Source: CTSOIL-112 sp964293815 | Lineage (GTDB): Bacteria > Pseudomonadota > Gammaproteobacteria > Burkholderiales > Burkholderiaceae | Direction of reading: 5' to 3' | Length of the DNA stretch: 64,000 bases | NCBI GenBank assembly: GCA_964293815.1 | Contig: CAXYYC010000003.1 | Location: forward strand, 60,524 to 124,523 | Shown: positions 8,055 to 17,237 of the stretch, piece after piece | Layout of the letters: every line of letters starts with the position of its first letter | How positions within the stretch are numbered: the first letter of the stretch is position 1 | Notes under the pieces: model-generated | Database searches by the model: none | The model's input: the letters and a program-made list of their open reading frames with translations, nothing else | Told to the model about the DNA's origin: nothing | Position numbers and translations under genes: made by a program

Positions 8055-9014
8055 TTAGTGTTTCGCCAAACTATCCAACCAAACGGTCATGCCTTGTGTA
8101 TTGAGTTCAATATCACCGGCGAATATCTCGGTAACTTGATCTGCGGACAGCTTGCAGCCGAACATTTGCGCTTGCATGATGATGTAGTTGCGTAGGGCTT
8201 CTTTTAGGCGTTGGTGACGCGTGTCGTAATCCAAGCCGAGGCTTTGGACGTATTCGGCCATATTGACGATGGCGCTGAGGTGGCGCAGGAAGTCTTGAGC
8301 CAGTTTTTCAGGATGTTGTACTGCGCCGTAATGCGTGAGGTACATGGATTTTGGCTGGTAGGTGAGTAGACGCGCGATGGATTTGCGCATTTCGTCCGGC
8401 TCAAATTGGGTCGGCGTGGTGGTTGGGAATATGAATTGTCGTCCGTCGGTGTCCAGTTCGCGGTAGGATAGTCCGAACATATCGCCGGTAAAAATGCCTT
8501 CTGAGGTTTTATCAACGATACACATGTGGTGGCGCGCGTGACCGGGGGTATCGATGCACAGCAGTTCGCGTCCGTTGAGTTTGAAGCTGAATTGGTCCGG
8601 CGCTTCGATGATGCGTTCAGCGGGTATCGGTAGAATTTCGCCGTACATTTTTTGTACGTAGGGTGCGCCGTAGACGGCTGTGACACCGGCGATGAGCTTG
8701 GATGGCTCGATCATGTGGCGCGCGCCGCGTGGGTGCACGACGAGTTTGGCGTTCGGGAATTTTTGCATCATCAGTCCCGCGCCGCCGGCGTGGTCCAGAT
8801 GGATGTGGGTGAGGATGACGTAGTCAACGGTGGACTCGTCCAAGCCAACTTTGTGCAGCGCTGCGATGGCGTTGGGCACGGAGTCGTTGCTGCCGGTATC
8901 GACGAACGCGGCGCGTCCGTTTTCTACAATCAGGTAAATCGCGGCCAATTCGGGGCGAACGTAGCCTGAGTCGAAGCCGTATACGCCGTTGCCGTAGTCG
9001 TTCCAATTAAACAT
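8055..9014 (-). CDS. MBL-fold metallo-hydrolase
   Basis: A 319-residue cytoplasmic metallo-beta-lactamase-fold hydrolase. The metal-binding HxHxDH is at residues 70-75 (LTHIHLDHAGG). Later ligands are the histidine in DTPGHARHHM, the aspartate in FTGDMFG and the histidine in YLTHYGA. About 110 residues after the core form a helical C-terminal domain. The substrate is unknown; related proteins include thioesterase-like and glyoxalase-like enzymes. The start has GGAG at good spacing. It ends at a bidirectional terminator and appears to be a single-gene unit. Confidence 0.85.
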   Translation of the reverse strand: MFNWNDYGNGVYGFDSGYVRPELAAIYLIVENGRAAFVDTGSNDSVPNAIAALHKVGLDESTVDYVILTHIHLDHAGGAGLMMQKFPNAKLVVHPRGARHMIEPSKLIAGVTAVYGAPYVQKMYGEILPIPAERIIEAPDQFSFKLNGRELLCIDTPGHARHHMCIVDKTSEGIFTGDMFGLSYRELDTDGRQFIFPTTTPTQFEPDEMRKSIARLLTYQPKSMYLTHYGAVQHPEKLAQDFLRHLSAIVNMAEYVQSLGLDYDTRHQRLKEALRNYIIMQAQMFGCKLSADQVTEIFAGDIELNTQGMTVWLDSLAKH

Positions 9015-9106
9015 GCGTGTCTCCTTTATGGTGTGGTTTTAAATATTAGAACTCATGATAAATGGTACTGCTTGATCGTGACATGAGCCTTACCGCGAAG
9101 GATGGT

Positions 9107-9679
9107 TTATTCTTCGTCGGTATGTTCGTTCGCTGGCGCTGCCTCGTCGTCACTTTCATCGCCGTTGTGTTCGAGTACGGCTTTGATGAATTGAAACAGC
9201 TCGCGAAATGATTTCGTCGGTTTGGCCTGCTCGGTTTCTTTGCGCGTGTTGCGTACCAGCGTGCGCAACTCTTGCACCGAGGCGTGTGGAAAATCGCTCA
9301 AAAATTGGGTGATGGCTTCGTCTTTGGCGATCATTTCGGTGCGGTAGCGTTCAATGCGGTGGAGCATTGCCGTTGCGGCGGTGGAGGAGCCTCTGATTTG
9401 CTCCAGCTTTTCGCGGATTGGCGCGGTGTCTTCTTTGCGCATGATTTTGCCGATGAATTGCATTTGGCGACGGCGTGCTTCGTGCGCGTTCAGTCGTTTG
9501 TATTCTTTGATGGCTTCGAGCAAATCCTCGGACATCGGGATTTTGTTCAGGGCGTCTTTGGACAGCTCGACCAATTCTTCGCCGATATCCTGTAATTCGT
9601 GCATTTGTTGTTTGCGTTTGGTTTTGCTGATTTTGTCAACGGCGCGTGTGCCGTCAACGACGTAAAAGGTTTCTGACAT
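9107..9679 (-). CDS. darP: Ribosome-associated protein DarP (YjgA, DUF615)
   Basis: A 190-residue highly charged helical protein of the DUF615 family, which binds late 50S precursors and helps large-subunit assembly. The sequence shows KTKRKQQMHELQDIGEEL near the start, NAHEARRRQMQFIGKIMR in the middle and an acidic tail. The frame opens at 9766, but the extension crosses the intergenic space; the ATG at 9679 follows GGTGA and gives the normal length. It is divergent from pmbA, an arrangement common in proteobacteria, which supports both calls. Confidence 0.93.
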   Translation of the reverse strand: MSETFYVVDGTRAVDKISKTKRKQQMHELQDIGEELVELSKDALNKIPMSEDLLEAIKEYKRLNAHEARRRQMQFIGKIMRKEDTAPIREKLEQIRGSSTAATAMLHRIERYRTEMIAKDEAITQFLSDFPHASVQELRTLVRNTRKETEQAKPTKSFRELFQFIKAVLEHNGDESDDEAAPANEHTDEE

Positions 9680-9802
9680 AGATTCACCATTATTTTTAGT
9701 CAGGCCACGCATTATACGAGCCGTGCAAATCGAGCACAAAAGCGGTATGATGCGGGCACAATTCATTGAGATTTAGACATAAAGTAGATAAGGATCGTTT
9801 TC

Positions 9803-11158
9803 ATGTCCGTCAGCTTCGATTATACACGCAACGACTTTGAAACCGTTGCGCATCACACAGTACACACCGCAAAAAAACTGGGCGCACGCGCTTGCGCGGT
9901 GGAGGTTTCCGAATCCAACGGCCTGTCGGTCAGCTCGCGTAACGGCGCGGTGGAGACGGTCGAGCACAACCGCGACAAATCGCTTTCGGTCTCGGTCTAT
10001 GTGGGCAAACAGCGCGGCTTTGCCAGTACTTCGGATTTTTCCGAACCGGCGATTGCCAGTACGGTTCAGGCGGCGTATGACATTGCACGCTATACGGCGA
10101 CCGATCCATGCGCGGGTTTGCCGGAGAAAAAATATTTGTATCAACCGAAAAAATCCCATGCGGATTTGGATTTATACCACCCGTGGGATTTGAGCACCGC
10201 ACAGGCGATTGAATTGACCTTGCAGGCGGAGCAGGCGGCGTTTGATGCCTGCAAATACATCAAAAACTCGGATGGTGCGAGTGTTTCCAGTCACCAAGGG
10301 CATTTCGTGTCAGTGGCGAGCAATGGCTTTATGGGCGGTTATGCCTACTCGCGTCACTCGACCAGCTGTGTGCCGATTGCGCAAAAGGGTAAGCACATGG
10401 AGCGCGATGTTTGGTACGCCTCGGCACGCGATCCGAAAAAATTGGCCGATGTGCGCGAAATCGGTGCGTATGCGGCACACCGTGCGGCGGCGCGCTTGGG
10501 CGCACGCAAGATCAGTTCGCGCTCATGTCCGGTGTTGTTCGAGGCGCCATTGGCTGCGGGCTTACTCGGTAATTTTGCCCAAGCGATCAGCGGGGGCGCA
10601 CTGTACCGCAAAACCTCGTTTTTATTGGATGCGTTGGGTCAACGGATTTTTCCGAAACACATTCAGATTGTGGATGACCCATTCATCGCGCAGGGCATGG
10701 GCAGTAGCTATTTTGATGACGAAGGCGTGGCGTGCCAGCGACGTGAATTGGTGGACGGCGGTCGTTTGACCGGTTATTTATTGTCAATGTACACGGCGCG
10801 TAAACTCAAAATGCAGCCGACCGGCAACGCCAGCGGTTCGCATAATTTGCGTTTGAGCAGTTCAAAGACCAAAAAGGGTGACGACTTTGCGGCTATGTTG
10901 AGCAAAATGGGCACGGGTTTGCTCGTGACCGAATTACTTGGCAGCGGCGTAAATTATGTGACGGGCGATTATTCGCGCGGCGCGAGCGGTTTTTGGGTGG
11001 AAAATGGGGTGATTGTCCATCCGGTGGAGGAAATCACCATCGCAGGCAATTTGAAAGACATCTTCCGTCAAATCGTGGCGGTCGGCGCGGACGAAATCGT
11101 GCGCGGAACCAAACAAACCGGCTCGATTTTGATTGAGCAGATGACGATTGCAGGGTAG
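9803..11158 (+). CDS. pmbA: Metalloprotease subunit PmbA (TldE)
   Basis: A 451-residue TldE-type subunit of the TldD/TldE protease, which processes modified peptides such as microcin precursors and helps degrade antitoxins. Family features include VSSRNGAVETVEHNRDKSL near residues 40-60, the QGMGSSYFDDEGVACQRREL segment and the C-terminal GDYSRGASGFWVENG. As expected for TldE it lacks the HExxxH zinc motif, which belongs to TldD (not in this window). AAGGA precedes the ATG. It is divergent from darP and is probably followed in the same transcript by the SIMPL-domain gene. Confidence 0.95.
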   Translation: MSVSFDYTRNDFETVAHHTVHTAKKLGARACAVEVSESNGLSVSSRNGAVETVEHNRDKSLSVSVYVGKQRGFASTSDFSEPAIASTVQAAYDIARYTATDPCAGLPEKKYLYQPKKSHADLDLYHPWDLSTAQAIELTLQAEQAAFDACKYIKNSDGASVSSHQGHFVSVASNGFMGGYAYSRHSTSCVPIAQKGKHMERDVWYASARDPKKLADVREIGAYAAHRAAARLGARKISSRSCPVLFEAPLAAGLLGNFAQAISGGALYRKTSFLLDALGQRIFPKHIQIVDDPFIAQGMGSSYFDDEGVACQRRELVDGGRLTGYLLSMYTARKLKMQPTGNASGSHNLRLSSSKTKKGDDFAAMLSKMGTGLLVTELLGSGVNYVTGDYSRGASGFWVENGVIVHPVEEITIAGNLKDIFRQIVAVGADEIVRGTKQTGSILIEQMTIAG

Positions 11159-11182
11159 GTACGCTAAATAGAGGAGTGCATC

Positions 11183-11932
11183 ATGGATAAAAGCATTGGA
11201 CGCGGTTTGGCGATTTTGGGCGTGTTGTTGGCCTTGGGCATGTCAATTGGTGCATTTATCCTCGGTGTACAAGCCAAACAAATCGGCTCGGCCAAGCAAA
11301 CCATCACAGTTAAAGGTGTGGCTGAGAAACCGATTGATTCAACTTCTGCCGAATGGCAAATCACGCTGAATGCGCGGGCGGACAGCTTTGCCGATGCGCT
11401 GGCGCAGATTAAGCAAGAAAAGCCAGCGATGCAAAGTTTCCTCAAACAATTTGGTTTTGATGGCGAACAGCTGATGTTCGATGCGGAAAGCGTCACGCCA
11501 CACATGGTGGATGAGCGCGATGACCGCGGCTACAGTGTGTCGGTGCAACGTGGCTTCAACGCTTCGCAAACGCTGCATATCAAGACCAATGATCTGGCGA
11601 AGATTCAAGAAGCCCGCGCCAAAATCATTGAGTATCAGGCGCAAGGCCATGATTTGGACGTATCCGATGTGGAATTTTTGGTTGGCAATCTGGACGACAT
11701 CAAGCTCGCTTTGATCGGTGAAGCGACGAAAAATGCCAAAACCCGCGCGGATGAGTTTGCCAAAAATGGCGATGCTAAGGTCGGTAGCATGCGTTCTGCC
11801 TCGCAAGGTACGTTTGATATTCTGCCCGCCAATGGTAGCGCCGAAGACAGCATTGGCGGCGTATACGATAAAAGTACGGTGAAAAAGATCGCGCGCGTGG
11901 TCGTGACGATTGAGTACAATACCCAACCATAA
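11183..11932 (+). CDS. SIMPL-domain (DUF541) periplasmic protein
   Basis: A 249-residue protein with one N-terminal membrane segment (about residues 8-30) followed by a periplasmic SIMPL/DUF541 domain. The conserved start of that domain is visible as ITVKGVAEKPIDSTSAEWQI. The ending VVTIEYN also fits. Related proteins such as YggE are linked to oxidative-stress tolerance, but the molecular role is unclear. GAGGAG gives a good start. It lies 24 bases after pmbA and 24 bases before a small membrane-protein gene, so the three are likely co-transcribed. Confidence 0.85.
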   Translation: MDKSIGRGLAILGVLLALGMSIGAFILGVQAKQIGSAKQTITVKGVAEKPIDSTSAEWQITLNARADSFADALAQIKQEKPAMQSFLKQFGFDGEQLMFDAESVTPHMVDERDDRGYSVSVQRGFNASQTLHIKTNDLAKIQEARAKIIEYQAQGHDLDVSDVEFLVGNLDDIKLALIGEATKNAKTRADEFAKNGDAKVGSMRSASQGTFDILPANGSAEDSIGGVYDKSTVKKIARVVVTIEYNTQP

Positions 11933-11956
11933 TTTGAGCCGACACAGCAGAGATTT

Positions 11957-12301
11957 ATGTACGAGAACAAGCACCAACAGGTGATTTCACATCAGCAGTT
12001 CATGCGTCGTTTGCGCCAGCATCTGTGGGTGGCTTTGGTATTGCTGATCGCGTCTCTGGTGATTGGTATGGTGGGCTACAAAGTGCTTGAGCAATTGTCG
12101 TGGACTGATGGTTTTTTGAACTCAGCCATGCTATTGGGCGGGATGGGGCCGGTCAATCCACCGTTGACCGAGGCGGGTAAACTATTCGCGGGCGTGTATG
12201 CGCTGTACGCTGGCTTGGTGTTCGTCGTCACTGCCGCGTTGATTGTCACGCCGGTGGCGCATCGCTTGCTCCATCGATTTCACTGCGATGACGATGTGTG
12301 A
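11957..12301 (+). CDS. Small two-helix membrane protein, pore-loop-like
   Basis: A 114-residue protein with two hydrophobic segments (about residues 25-47 and 76-100) and basic or histidine-rich ends. Between the helices lies TDGFLNSAMLLGGMGPVNPP followed by LTEAGKLFAGVYALYAGLV. That layout resembles the pore-loop plus second helix of two-helix ion channels (compare the TxGxG filter region), but the canonical filter is absent. Function is therefore unknown; a channel-related fold is only an inference. It is convergent with azlD, 13 bases away. Confidence 0.65.
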   Translation: MYENKHQQVISHQQFMRRLRQHLWVALVLLIASLVIGMVGYKVLEQLSWTDGFLNSAMLLGGMGPVNPPLTEAGKLFAGVYALYAGLVFVVTAALIVTPVAHRLLHRFHCDDDV

Positions 12302-12314
12302 TTCGTCAATGACG

Positions 12315-12668
12315 TTAGCCAAACAGCCAACCATTGACCAGCAGCATATACAGCGCCACGCCGCCGAATAAACTCAGCAGATAATTTTTAAATACCACCT
12401 GCAAAACAGCCGTCAGCGCGATGCCCAAGAGCGCAAATTCAATTTCAGAAAAGTGATTGGCCTTGTACGCGCCGGACGCATACACCACCAAAATCAGCAT
12501 CATCATCAGCGGGAAACGATTTTTGATGTACGCGATAAAGGGATGGGCGTTCAGCCAATCTTTGAAGAAAAATGGCAATGCGCGTAGCCCCCACGTCACC
12601 AAGCCCATCACCACAATCATTGAGGCGATATACACGCCGCTCACTTCGCCGCTTACTTCGTTACTCAT
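12315..12668 (-). CDS. azlD: AzlD-type small subunit, branched-chain amino-acid exporter
   Basis: A 117-residue membrane protein with about four hydrophobic segments, the small partner of AzlC in branched-chain amino-acid export. The family-like TWGLRALPFFF is near the start. The ATG at 12668 overlaps the azlC stop by 4 bases (ATGA), the usual coupling for this pair; the longer open frame upstream runs into azlC and is rejected. Confidence 0.9.
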   Translation of the reverse strand: MSNEVSGEVSGVYIASMIVVMGLVTWGLRALPFFFKDWLNAHPFIAYIKNRFPLMMMLILVVYASGAYKANHFSEIEFALLGIALTAVLQVVFKNYLLSLFGGVALYMLLVNGWLFG

Positions 12669-13342
12669 GCGCGCGCCTCCGTTTTCGGCTGACGATAGTA
12701 ATCCAACAGCAACACCATCAAAGCCACACCGCTGGCGGTGAGCAAAAAGTAGTTTGGTGCGAGCCAAGTCGCTACCAAGCACGCCAAAATACCCATCGCC
12801 ACAGTTTTTGTCTCGTGGTTGGCACGGATTTGTTCGACCAATAAAATGACGAACAGCGCGGTCAGTGAAAATTCAATCCCTTTGATCGGCGGTAACGACG
12901 TAGCGAGCAGCGCGCCGATGGTCGTTCCCGCGACCCAATACGATTGATTCAGCGCGACGATGGACAGCGCGTTGCTCGGATTGGCCGCTTTGGAGCTGGT
13001 CAACAGCGAATAGGTCTCATCGGTGATGCCAAACATGAAATACAAACGTTTTGCCCAAGTGTGCGGTAGAAAATCAAACAGCGACAGGCCGTAAAACACA
13101 TGGCGCAGATTGATTAAAAACGTCGCAATTGCCGTGTCTAACAGCGAAGCGTGATTAAGCACCAGTCCGACCGCCAAAAACTGCGCCGCACCCGCGTAGA
13201 CAAACAGGCTAAATAGAATCGGGATATACCAAGCGATACCTTGCGACACCATGAGAAAGCCAAAGGTCATGCCCAAAGGGATATAGCCGAGCAAAACGGG
13301 TAGGCTGATGGCAAAAAGGGACGGTCGTTGCATACAAATCAT
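12665..13342 (-). CDS. azlC: AzlC-type large subunit, branched-chain amino-acid exporter
   Basis: An integral membrane protein of about 225 residues with five to six hydrophobic segments. Family features are LPVLLGYIPLGMTFGFLM at the N-terminus, FAGAAQF-like YAGAAQFLAVGL and TDETYSLL. With AzlD it should export branched-chain or related amino acids across the inner membrane. Possible starts are a TTG at 13345 and ATGs at 13342 and 13333; none has a clear ribosome-binding site. No Lrp/AsnC regulator is adjacent. Confidence 0.9.
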   Translation of the reverse strand: MICMQRPSLFAISLPVLLGYIPLGMTFGFLMVSQGIAWYIPILFSLFVYAGAAQFLAVGLVLNHASLLDTAIATFLINLRHVFYGLSLFDFLPHTWAKRLYFMFGITDETYSLLTSSKAANPSNALSIVALNQSYWVAGTTIGALLATSLPPIKGIEFSLTALFVILLVEQIRANHETKTVAMGILACLVATWLAPNYFLLTASGVALMVLLLDYYRQPKTEARA

Positions 13343-13467
13343 CAAATAAATGGCGGTGCGCGATTGTACTGGAAAATGAAGGTTTGTATAATCAAACCGT
13401 GCTTTGAGCCGTCAGGGTGAGATGCTTTGCCGCGACGTCGGTTAAATATTGAGTAAAGGGGTTCTGT

Positions 13468-13854
13468 ATGAATTGGTATTTAGCGGTTTTGAAAAAATAT
13501 GCGACGTTTTCTGGGCGCGCGACGCGTTCTGAATATTGGTATTTCACTTTGTTCAATGCGCTTATCAGCATTGGCTTGATTATATTGGATCGAGTGATCG
13601 GCACATACAATGCAGAGACCGCAATGGGCACGCTGAGCAGTCTGTACTCATTGGCTGTATTGATTCCTAGTTTGGCCGTATCTGTTCGCCGTTTGCATGA
13701 TACTGGGCGTAGTGGTTGGTGGTTTTTATTGGCATTCATTCCGCTGATTGGTGCCTTGGTACTGATTTACTTTATGGTGCAGGACAGCCAAGCGGGATCA
13801 AATCAATATGGCGAAAACCCGAAAGGGAACAATGCTTTATTGACCGTGTCCTAA
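13468..13854 (+). CDS. DUF805 membrane protein
   Basis: A 128-residue inner-membrane protein of the DUF805 family. Hallmarks are the N-terminal FSGRATRSEYWYFTLFN and the later VRRLHDTGRSGWW, with three to four hydrophobic segments. The function of the family is unknown. GGGG before the ATG supports the start. It is followed 44 bases later by an exported hypothetical protein. Confidence 0.9.
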   Translation: MNWYLAVLKKYATFSGRATRSEYWYFTLFNALISIGLIILDRVIGTYNAETAMGTLSSLYSLAVLIPSLAVSVRRLHDTGRSGWWFLLAFIPLIGALVLIYFMVQDSQAGSNQYGENPKGNNALLTVS

Positions 13855-13898
13855 ACCATTATTTTTCGAACTGTATTTGAATATTGAAGGGGTAAGTG

Positions 13899-14507
13899 AT
13901 GAAACAGTCATTGATGTTGGGTGTGTCATTGTGTTTGGCGATGGGGGTGAGTACATCGGTATGGGCCGATGGCTCAACTGAGTATAATCCGGCAGAGCAA
14001 GCGCGTATTCGTTTATTTGGCCAAAATGGCAAACCTACCATCATGACCAGCGGGATAGACTGCGAGCAAGGTCAAAAAGGTGAAAAAGTCAATGTGGGTG
14101 GCGGTTTGGGCGATGCGTTTGGCTCATTTATTGGTTCGGCGAAAAATAAAAGCATCGGTATTCCCGAGACTGAGACCACACGCCATTTATCTGAACAAAA
14201 CGGTATTTTGTCCAAAGCACTGTACAAAGAGTTTGTGATTCCAGCAAACAAGCCGGTGAATGTACAGGCCGCGTATATCGGGCTGACGACAACGGCGACC
14301 GATGCCCAGCAAACAACCATTTTGTACGAAGGTAGTTGTCAGTCCAATACGGTCTCATTTGTACCGCAAGCGGGGCGTGATTACGAAGTGCTTAGTCTCA
14401 AACAAGGTAAAAACTGTGGTGTAGCGGTGGCTGAAGTGGTGAACTCCGAAAGCGCGGCGAAGTTACAATTAATTTCGACGAACAAACCGGTAGTTTGCGG
14501 TCAGTAA
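13899..14507 (+). CDS. Exported hypothetical protein with four cysteines
   Basis: A 202-residue protein that I do not recognise. It has a Sec signal peptide (MKQSLMLGVSLCLAMGVS, cleavage likely after VWA). The mature part is predicted beta-rich, with four cysteines (GIDCEQ, GSCQSN, KNCGV, VVCGQ) that could form two disulfides in the periplasm. A glycine-rich segment, VGGGLGDAFGSFIG, is near residues 65-80. AAGGGG precedes the ATG at 13899; the in-frame GTG just before it is not needed. It lies in a short plus-strand run between DUF805 and a flavin-reductase gene. Confidence 0.7.
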   Translation: MKQSLMLGVSLCLAMGVSTSVWADGSTEYNPAEQARIRLFGQNGKPTIMTSGIDCEQGQKGEKVNVGGGLGDAFGSFIGSAKNKSIGIPETETTRHLSEQNGILSKALYKEFVIPANKPVNVQAAYIGLTTTATDAQQTTILYEGSCQSNTVSFVPQAGRDYEVLSLKQGKNCGVAVAEVVNSESAAKLQLISTNKPVVCGQ

Positions 14508-14523
14508 GTGAAAGGCTCTCCTT

Positions 14524-15129
14524 ATGTTTTTTGAAACAGCAGCAATAACTGCTTTAGAAAATTACCGATTATTGGTGTGTGGTGTCAATCCGCGCCCGAT
14601 TGCGTGGATCAGCACGCAGTCGGCAAGTGGGGTGGATAATCTTGCGCCGTATTCTTTTTTCAATGTGGTTAGTTGCAACCCGCCCGTACTGATGGTGTCG
14701 CATTTGCAACCACAAAGCGGTCAGGACAAAGACACCTTGACCAATTTGTTGGAAACCCAAGAGTGCGTGGTGAATGTGGTGAACAGCGCTTTGGCCGAAC
14801 GCATGAACCAAACCTGCGCCAGTTTGCCGCCTGAGCAAAGTGAATTTGAGTTCGCGCAGGTGAATAGCTGTACCAGTGCGCAGGTCAAACCCTTATCGGT
14901 TGCCGATGCGCCGGTGCGCTACGAATGCCGCTTGCGTGAGGTGTCGCGTTTGAGTTCGTTGCCAATGGGCGGAACGATGATTTTGCTCGATGTGCTGTCG
15001 ATTTATGTGGCGGATGAGTTGCTGTTGGACGGCGGTATGATCAAACAGCCATTGATCGACACCGTGGGTAAAATGGGTGGCGATTGGTACAGCAATACGC
15101 GTGAATTGTTTGAAATGAAGCGCCCGTAA
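14524..15129 (+). CDS. Flavin-reductase-like FMN-binding protein
   Basis: A 201-residue protein with the split-barrel flavin-reductase fold. Visible features are the NPRPIAWIST strand, APYSFFNVVSCNPPVLM (FMN contact region) and ECRLREVSRLSSLPMGG. Family members bind FMN and reduce flavin or serve as flavoprotein oxygenase components; the substrate here is unknown. It is convergent with the EcfT gene, 4 bases from stop to stop. Confidence 0.86.
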   Translation: MFFETAAITALENYRLLVCGVNPRPIAWISTQSASGVDNLAPYSFFNVVSCNPPVLMVSHLQPQSGQDKDTLTNLLETQECVVNVVNSALAERMNQTCASLPPEQSEFEFAQVNSCTSAQVKPLSVADAPVRYECRLREVSRLSSLPMGGTMILLDVLSIYVADELLLDGGMIKQPLIDTVGKMGGDWYSNTRELFEMKRP

Positions 15130-15133
15130 TTGC

Positions 15134-15862
15134 TCAAATTGGATAACGGCGTAGCCATTCACTGGTCACGGTAATGGCGAGCAAAATCAGCAGTGTCAGC
15201 CACGCGGTCATTTGTTGCCGTCGGGTGCTTTGATAATCGTAGTAAAAAGTTTTTTTCGCCTCGTGTTCGGCCAAACCGCGTGCACGCAGACTCATGGCGC
15301 CGCGCGTGGCATGGCGCAGGGCGAATATCAAAATGGGCAACCATTGCAAAAAGCGTTCACGCCAAGTCAATCCGCGCAGTTTGGCGCTGAGCATGATGCG
15401 TTTGACTTCCGCGCGCATCAGGCCAATCGCGCCGAATCCCAGTTGCAAGGCATAGGCGACGTTCATGCTGAGCCAGTGGCGTTGTAGCGCGGTGCTGACG
15501 ACATCGCGCAGATTGACCATCGTGCCGGACATCAGCGCGACCCAAGTCATGGTGGTGACGCGCAATAGAATCTGATTGGCTTTTTGCAGGGTTTCGTCGG
15601 TGCGCTCGGCGACGAAAATCATATTCCACAGCCAAATCGACCACGAGAGCAGCAGTGCCAGTCCGAGTCGAATCATAATTGCGCGCCAGCTCATGCCTTG
15701 AATTTTCGCCAATACCATCATCGCCAATGACCACGCCACCACGGTGTGCCATGCGACGGGGAAAGCCACGCCGATGAAAAACAGCATGAGTATCGCAAGT
15801 ACATGGGCATCATGCAGTGGGCGTGAGCGAATGGGCGCGGGGCTGTGCGTGGCGGAGGTCAT
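15134..15862 (-). CDS. ECF transporter transmembrane component EcfT
   Basis: A 242-residue membrane protein, the coupling subunit of an energy-coupling-factor importer. It has several hydrophobic segments and the two EcfT coupling-helix motifs containing A-R-G-like triplets (AKLRGLTWRERF and SLRARGLAEHE). The start overlaps the ATPase stop by 4 bases (ATGA). With the double ATPase and the YkoE-like S component it forms a complete dedicated ECF transporter. Confidence 0.9.
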   Translation of the reverse strand: MTSATHSPAPIRSRPLHDAHVLAILMLFFIGVAFPVAWHTVVAWSLAMMVLAKIQGMSWRAIMIRLGLALLLSWSIWLWNMIFVAERTDETLQKANQILLRVTTMTWVALMSGTMVNLRDVVSTALQRHWLSMNVAYALQLGFGAIGLMRAEVKRIMLSAKLRGLTWRERFLQWLPILIFALRHATRGAMSLRARGLAEHEAKKTFYYDYQSTRRQQMTAWLTLLILLAITVTSEWLRRYPI

Positions 15863-17232
15863 CGCGACACCTCATTGGCCGCTGTATTCGCATGTATCTG
15901 TAATTGTCCGTCGCGAATCTCCCAAGTTTGATCGGCAATGGCTTGATGCAAGGCGACATCGTGGGTGATGACAATGAGCGCGTGGCCAGCGGCTTTGAAT
16001 GAGCGAATCAGTTGTGTGATGCGTTCGGCATTGAGCGCGTCTTGACCAAAAGTTGGCTCGTCCAATACGATCAGCGCGCGTTGTAATAACACGGGGAACA
16101 GCAGGGTGAGACGGCGTTTTTGCCCCTCGGATAATTGATGGGGTGAGCGCTCGGCGCAATCGCTGAGGCCAAAATGCGTCAGCGTACCCGCGATGTCTTG
16201 CACACCCAGCTGGCTCAATTCTTCAGCCACCGTGTCAAAGAAAAAATGGCTGTCGGGGTGCTGAAATACATACATCATCTGCTCGCGCGGCTTGATCAGG
16301 CGTTGCGTTTCTTCGGCGGAGGCTTGATAGCGCAGCGTGCATTGGCCGCCAAGCGGCTTGCTTATGCCAGCCAAAGTATTGAGCAGTGTGGATTTGCCCG
16401 AGCCGTTTTCGCCGCACAAAACGGCGCATTCACCGGAGTGCAACGTCGCATTGGCGGTGAACAGCGGTTGCTTTTTATCGTAGCCGACGCGCAGTTGTTC
16501 CAATGCCAAGGTAATCTGCGCGGACAACGGCGGCGGTGCTTGGGTGAGATTCGGCGTAGCGCGTAGCTGTTGCAAGGCGCGCGCAGTTTCGCGCAACCAA
16601 TCGGCCGGAGAGCGCTCGGACAGCTCGCCTTGTGCCGAAATGTGCCAGCAGGTATCGGCGTAAGGAGCGACCTGCGCATGATGATCCACCAGCAAAATAC
16701 AGGCGTGCTGTTTGAGCTGTGCGAGCAGTTGATAAAATTCAGTGCGAATCTGTTCGTCCAGAAACGCGGTTGGCTCATCGAGTAGTAAAACGCGCGGTTC
16801 GGTCGCCAGCATGGAGGCGAGCAGCAGGCGTTGCGCTTGCCCGTGCGAGAGTTGTGCGGTGGCGGCGAATTCCAATTCACCCAAGCCGTATTGCGCGAGC
16901 AAAGCTTTTTTCAAGTGCATTTGCTCGGGCGTGTATTGGCGATGCTCCATGCTGAAAAAGAACTCTTCGCCGACGCGCTCATGCACGATTTGCGTATGCG
17001 GATTTTGTGACAAATACAGCGCGTCGCGTGCGATGGCCGGATCGCCGCCAGTAACACTGCCGTGGATGAATTCGGGATACAGGCCTTTGATTAGATTCAA
17101 TAAAGTGGATTTGCCACTGCCGCTTGCACCCGTCAGCCAGACCAAACCGCGCTCAGGCAATTCGAGCGGCTCGGATAAGGCAATGCCCGCACGAGTGCGG
17201 GCGTAGTGAAATGTAAACGGCTCTAAGCGCAT
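15859..17232 (-). CDS. ECF transporter double ATPase
   Basis: A 457-residue protein with two fused ABC ATPase domains powering the ECF transporter. The first has Walker A GASGSGKS at residues 35-42, signature LSHGQAQRLLL and Walker B VLLLDEPTAFLDE. The second has GENGSGKS near 273, LSEGQKRRLTLL and LIVLDEPTFGQD. The frame is open to 17472, but that extension overlaps the S-component gene. The ATG at 17232 lies 5 bases after the S-component stop. This resembles the B. subtilis YkoD arrangement. Confidence 0.93.
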   Translation of the reverse strand: MRLEPFTFHYARTRAGIALSEPLELPERGLVWLTGASGSGKSTLLNLIKGLYPEFIHGSVTGGDPAIARDALYLSQNPHTQIVHERVGEEFFFSMEHRQYTPEQMHLKKALLAQYGLGELEFAATAQLSHGQAQRLLLASMLATEPRVLLLDEPTAFLDEQIRTEFYQLLAQLKQHACILLVDHHAQVAPYADTCWHISAQGELSERSPADWLRETARALQQLRATPNLTQAPPPLSAQITLALEQLRVGYDKKQPLFTANATLHSGECAVLCGENGSGKSTLLNTLAGISKPLGGQCTLRYQASAEETQRLIKPREQMMYVFQHPDSHFFFDTVAEELSQLGVQDIAGTLTHFGLSDCAERSPHQLSEGQKRRLTLLFPVLLQRALIVLDEPTFGQDALNAERITQLIRSFKAAGHALIVITHDVALHQAIADQTWEIRDGQLQIHANTAANEVSR

Positions 17233-17237
17233 TGTGT

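Noticed and set aside
9272..9665. Plus-strand frames of over 100 codons across darP
   Set aside because: They are reading-frame shadows of darP with low-complexity products and no start signals.
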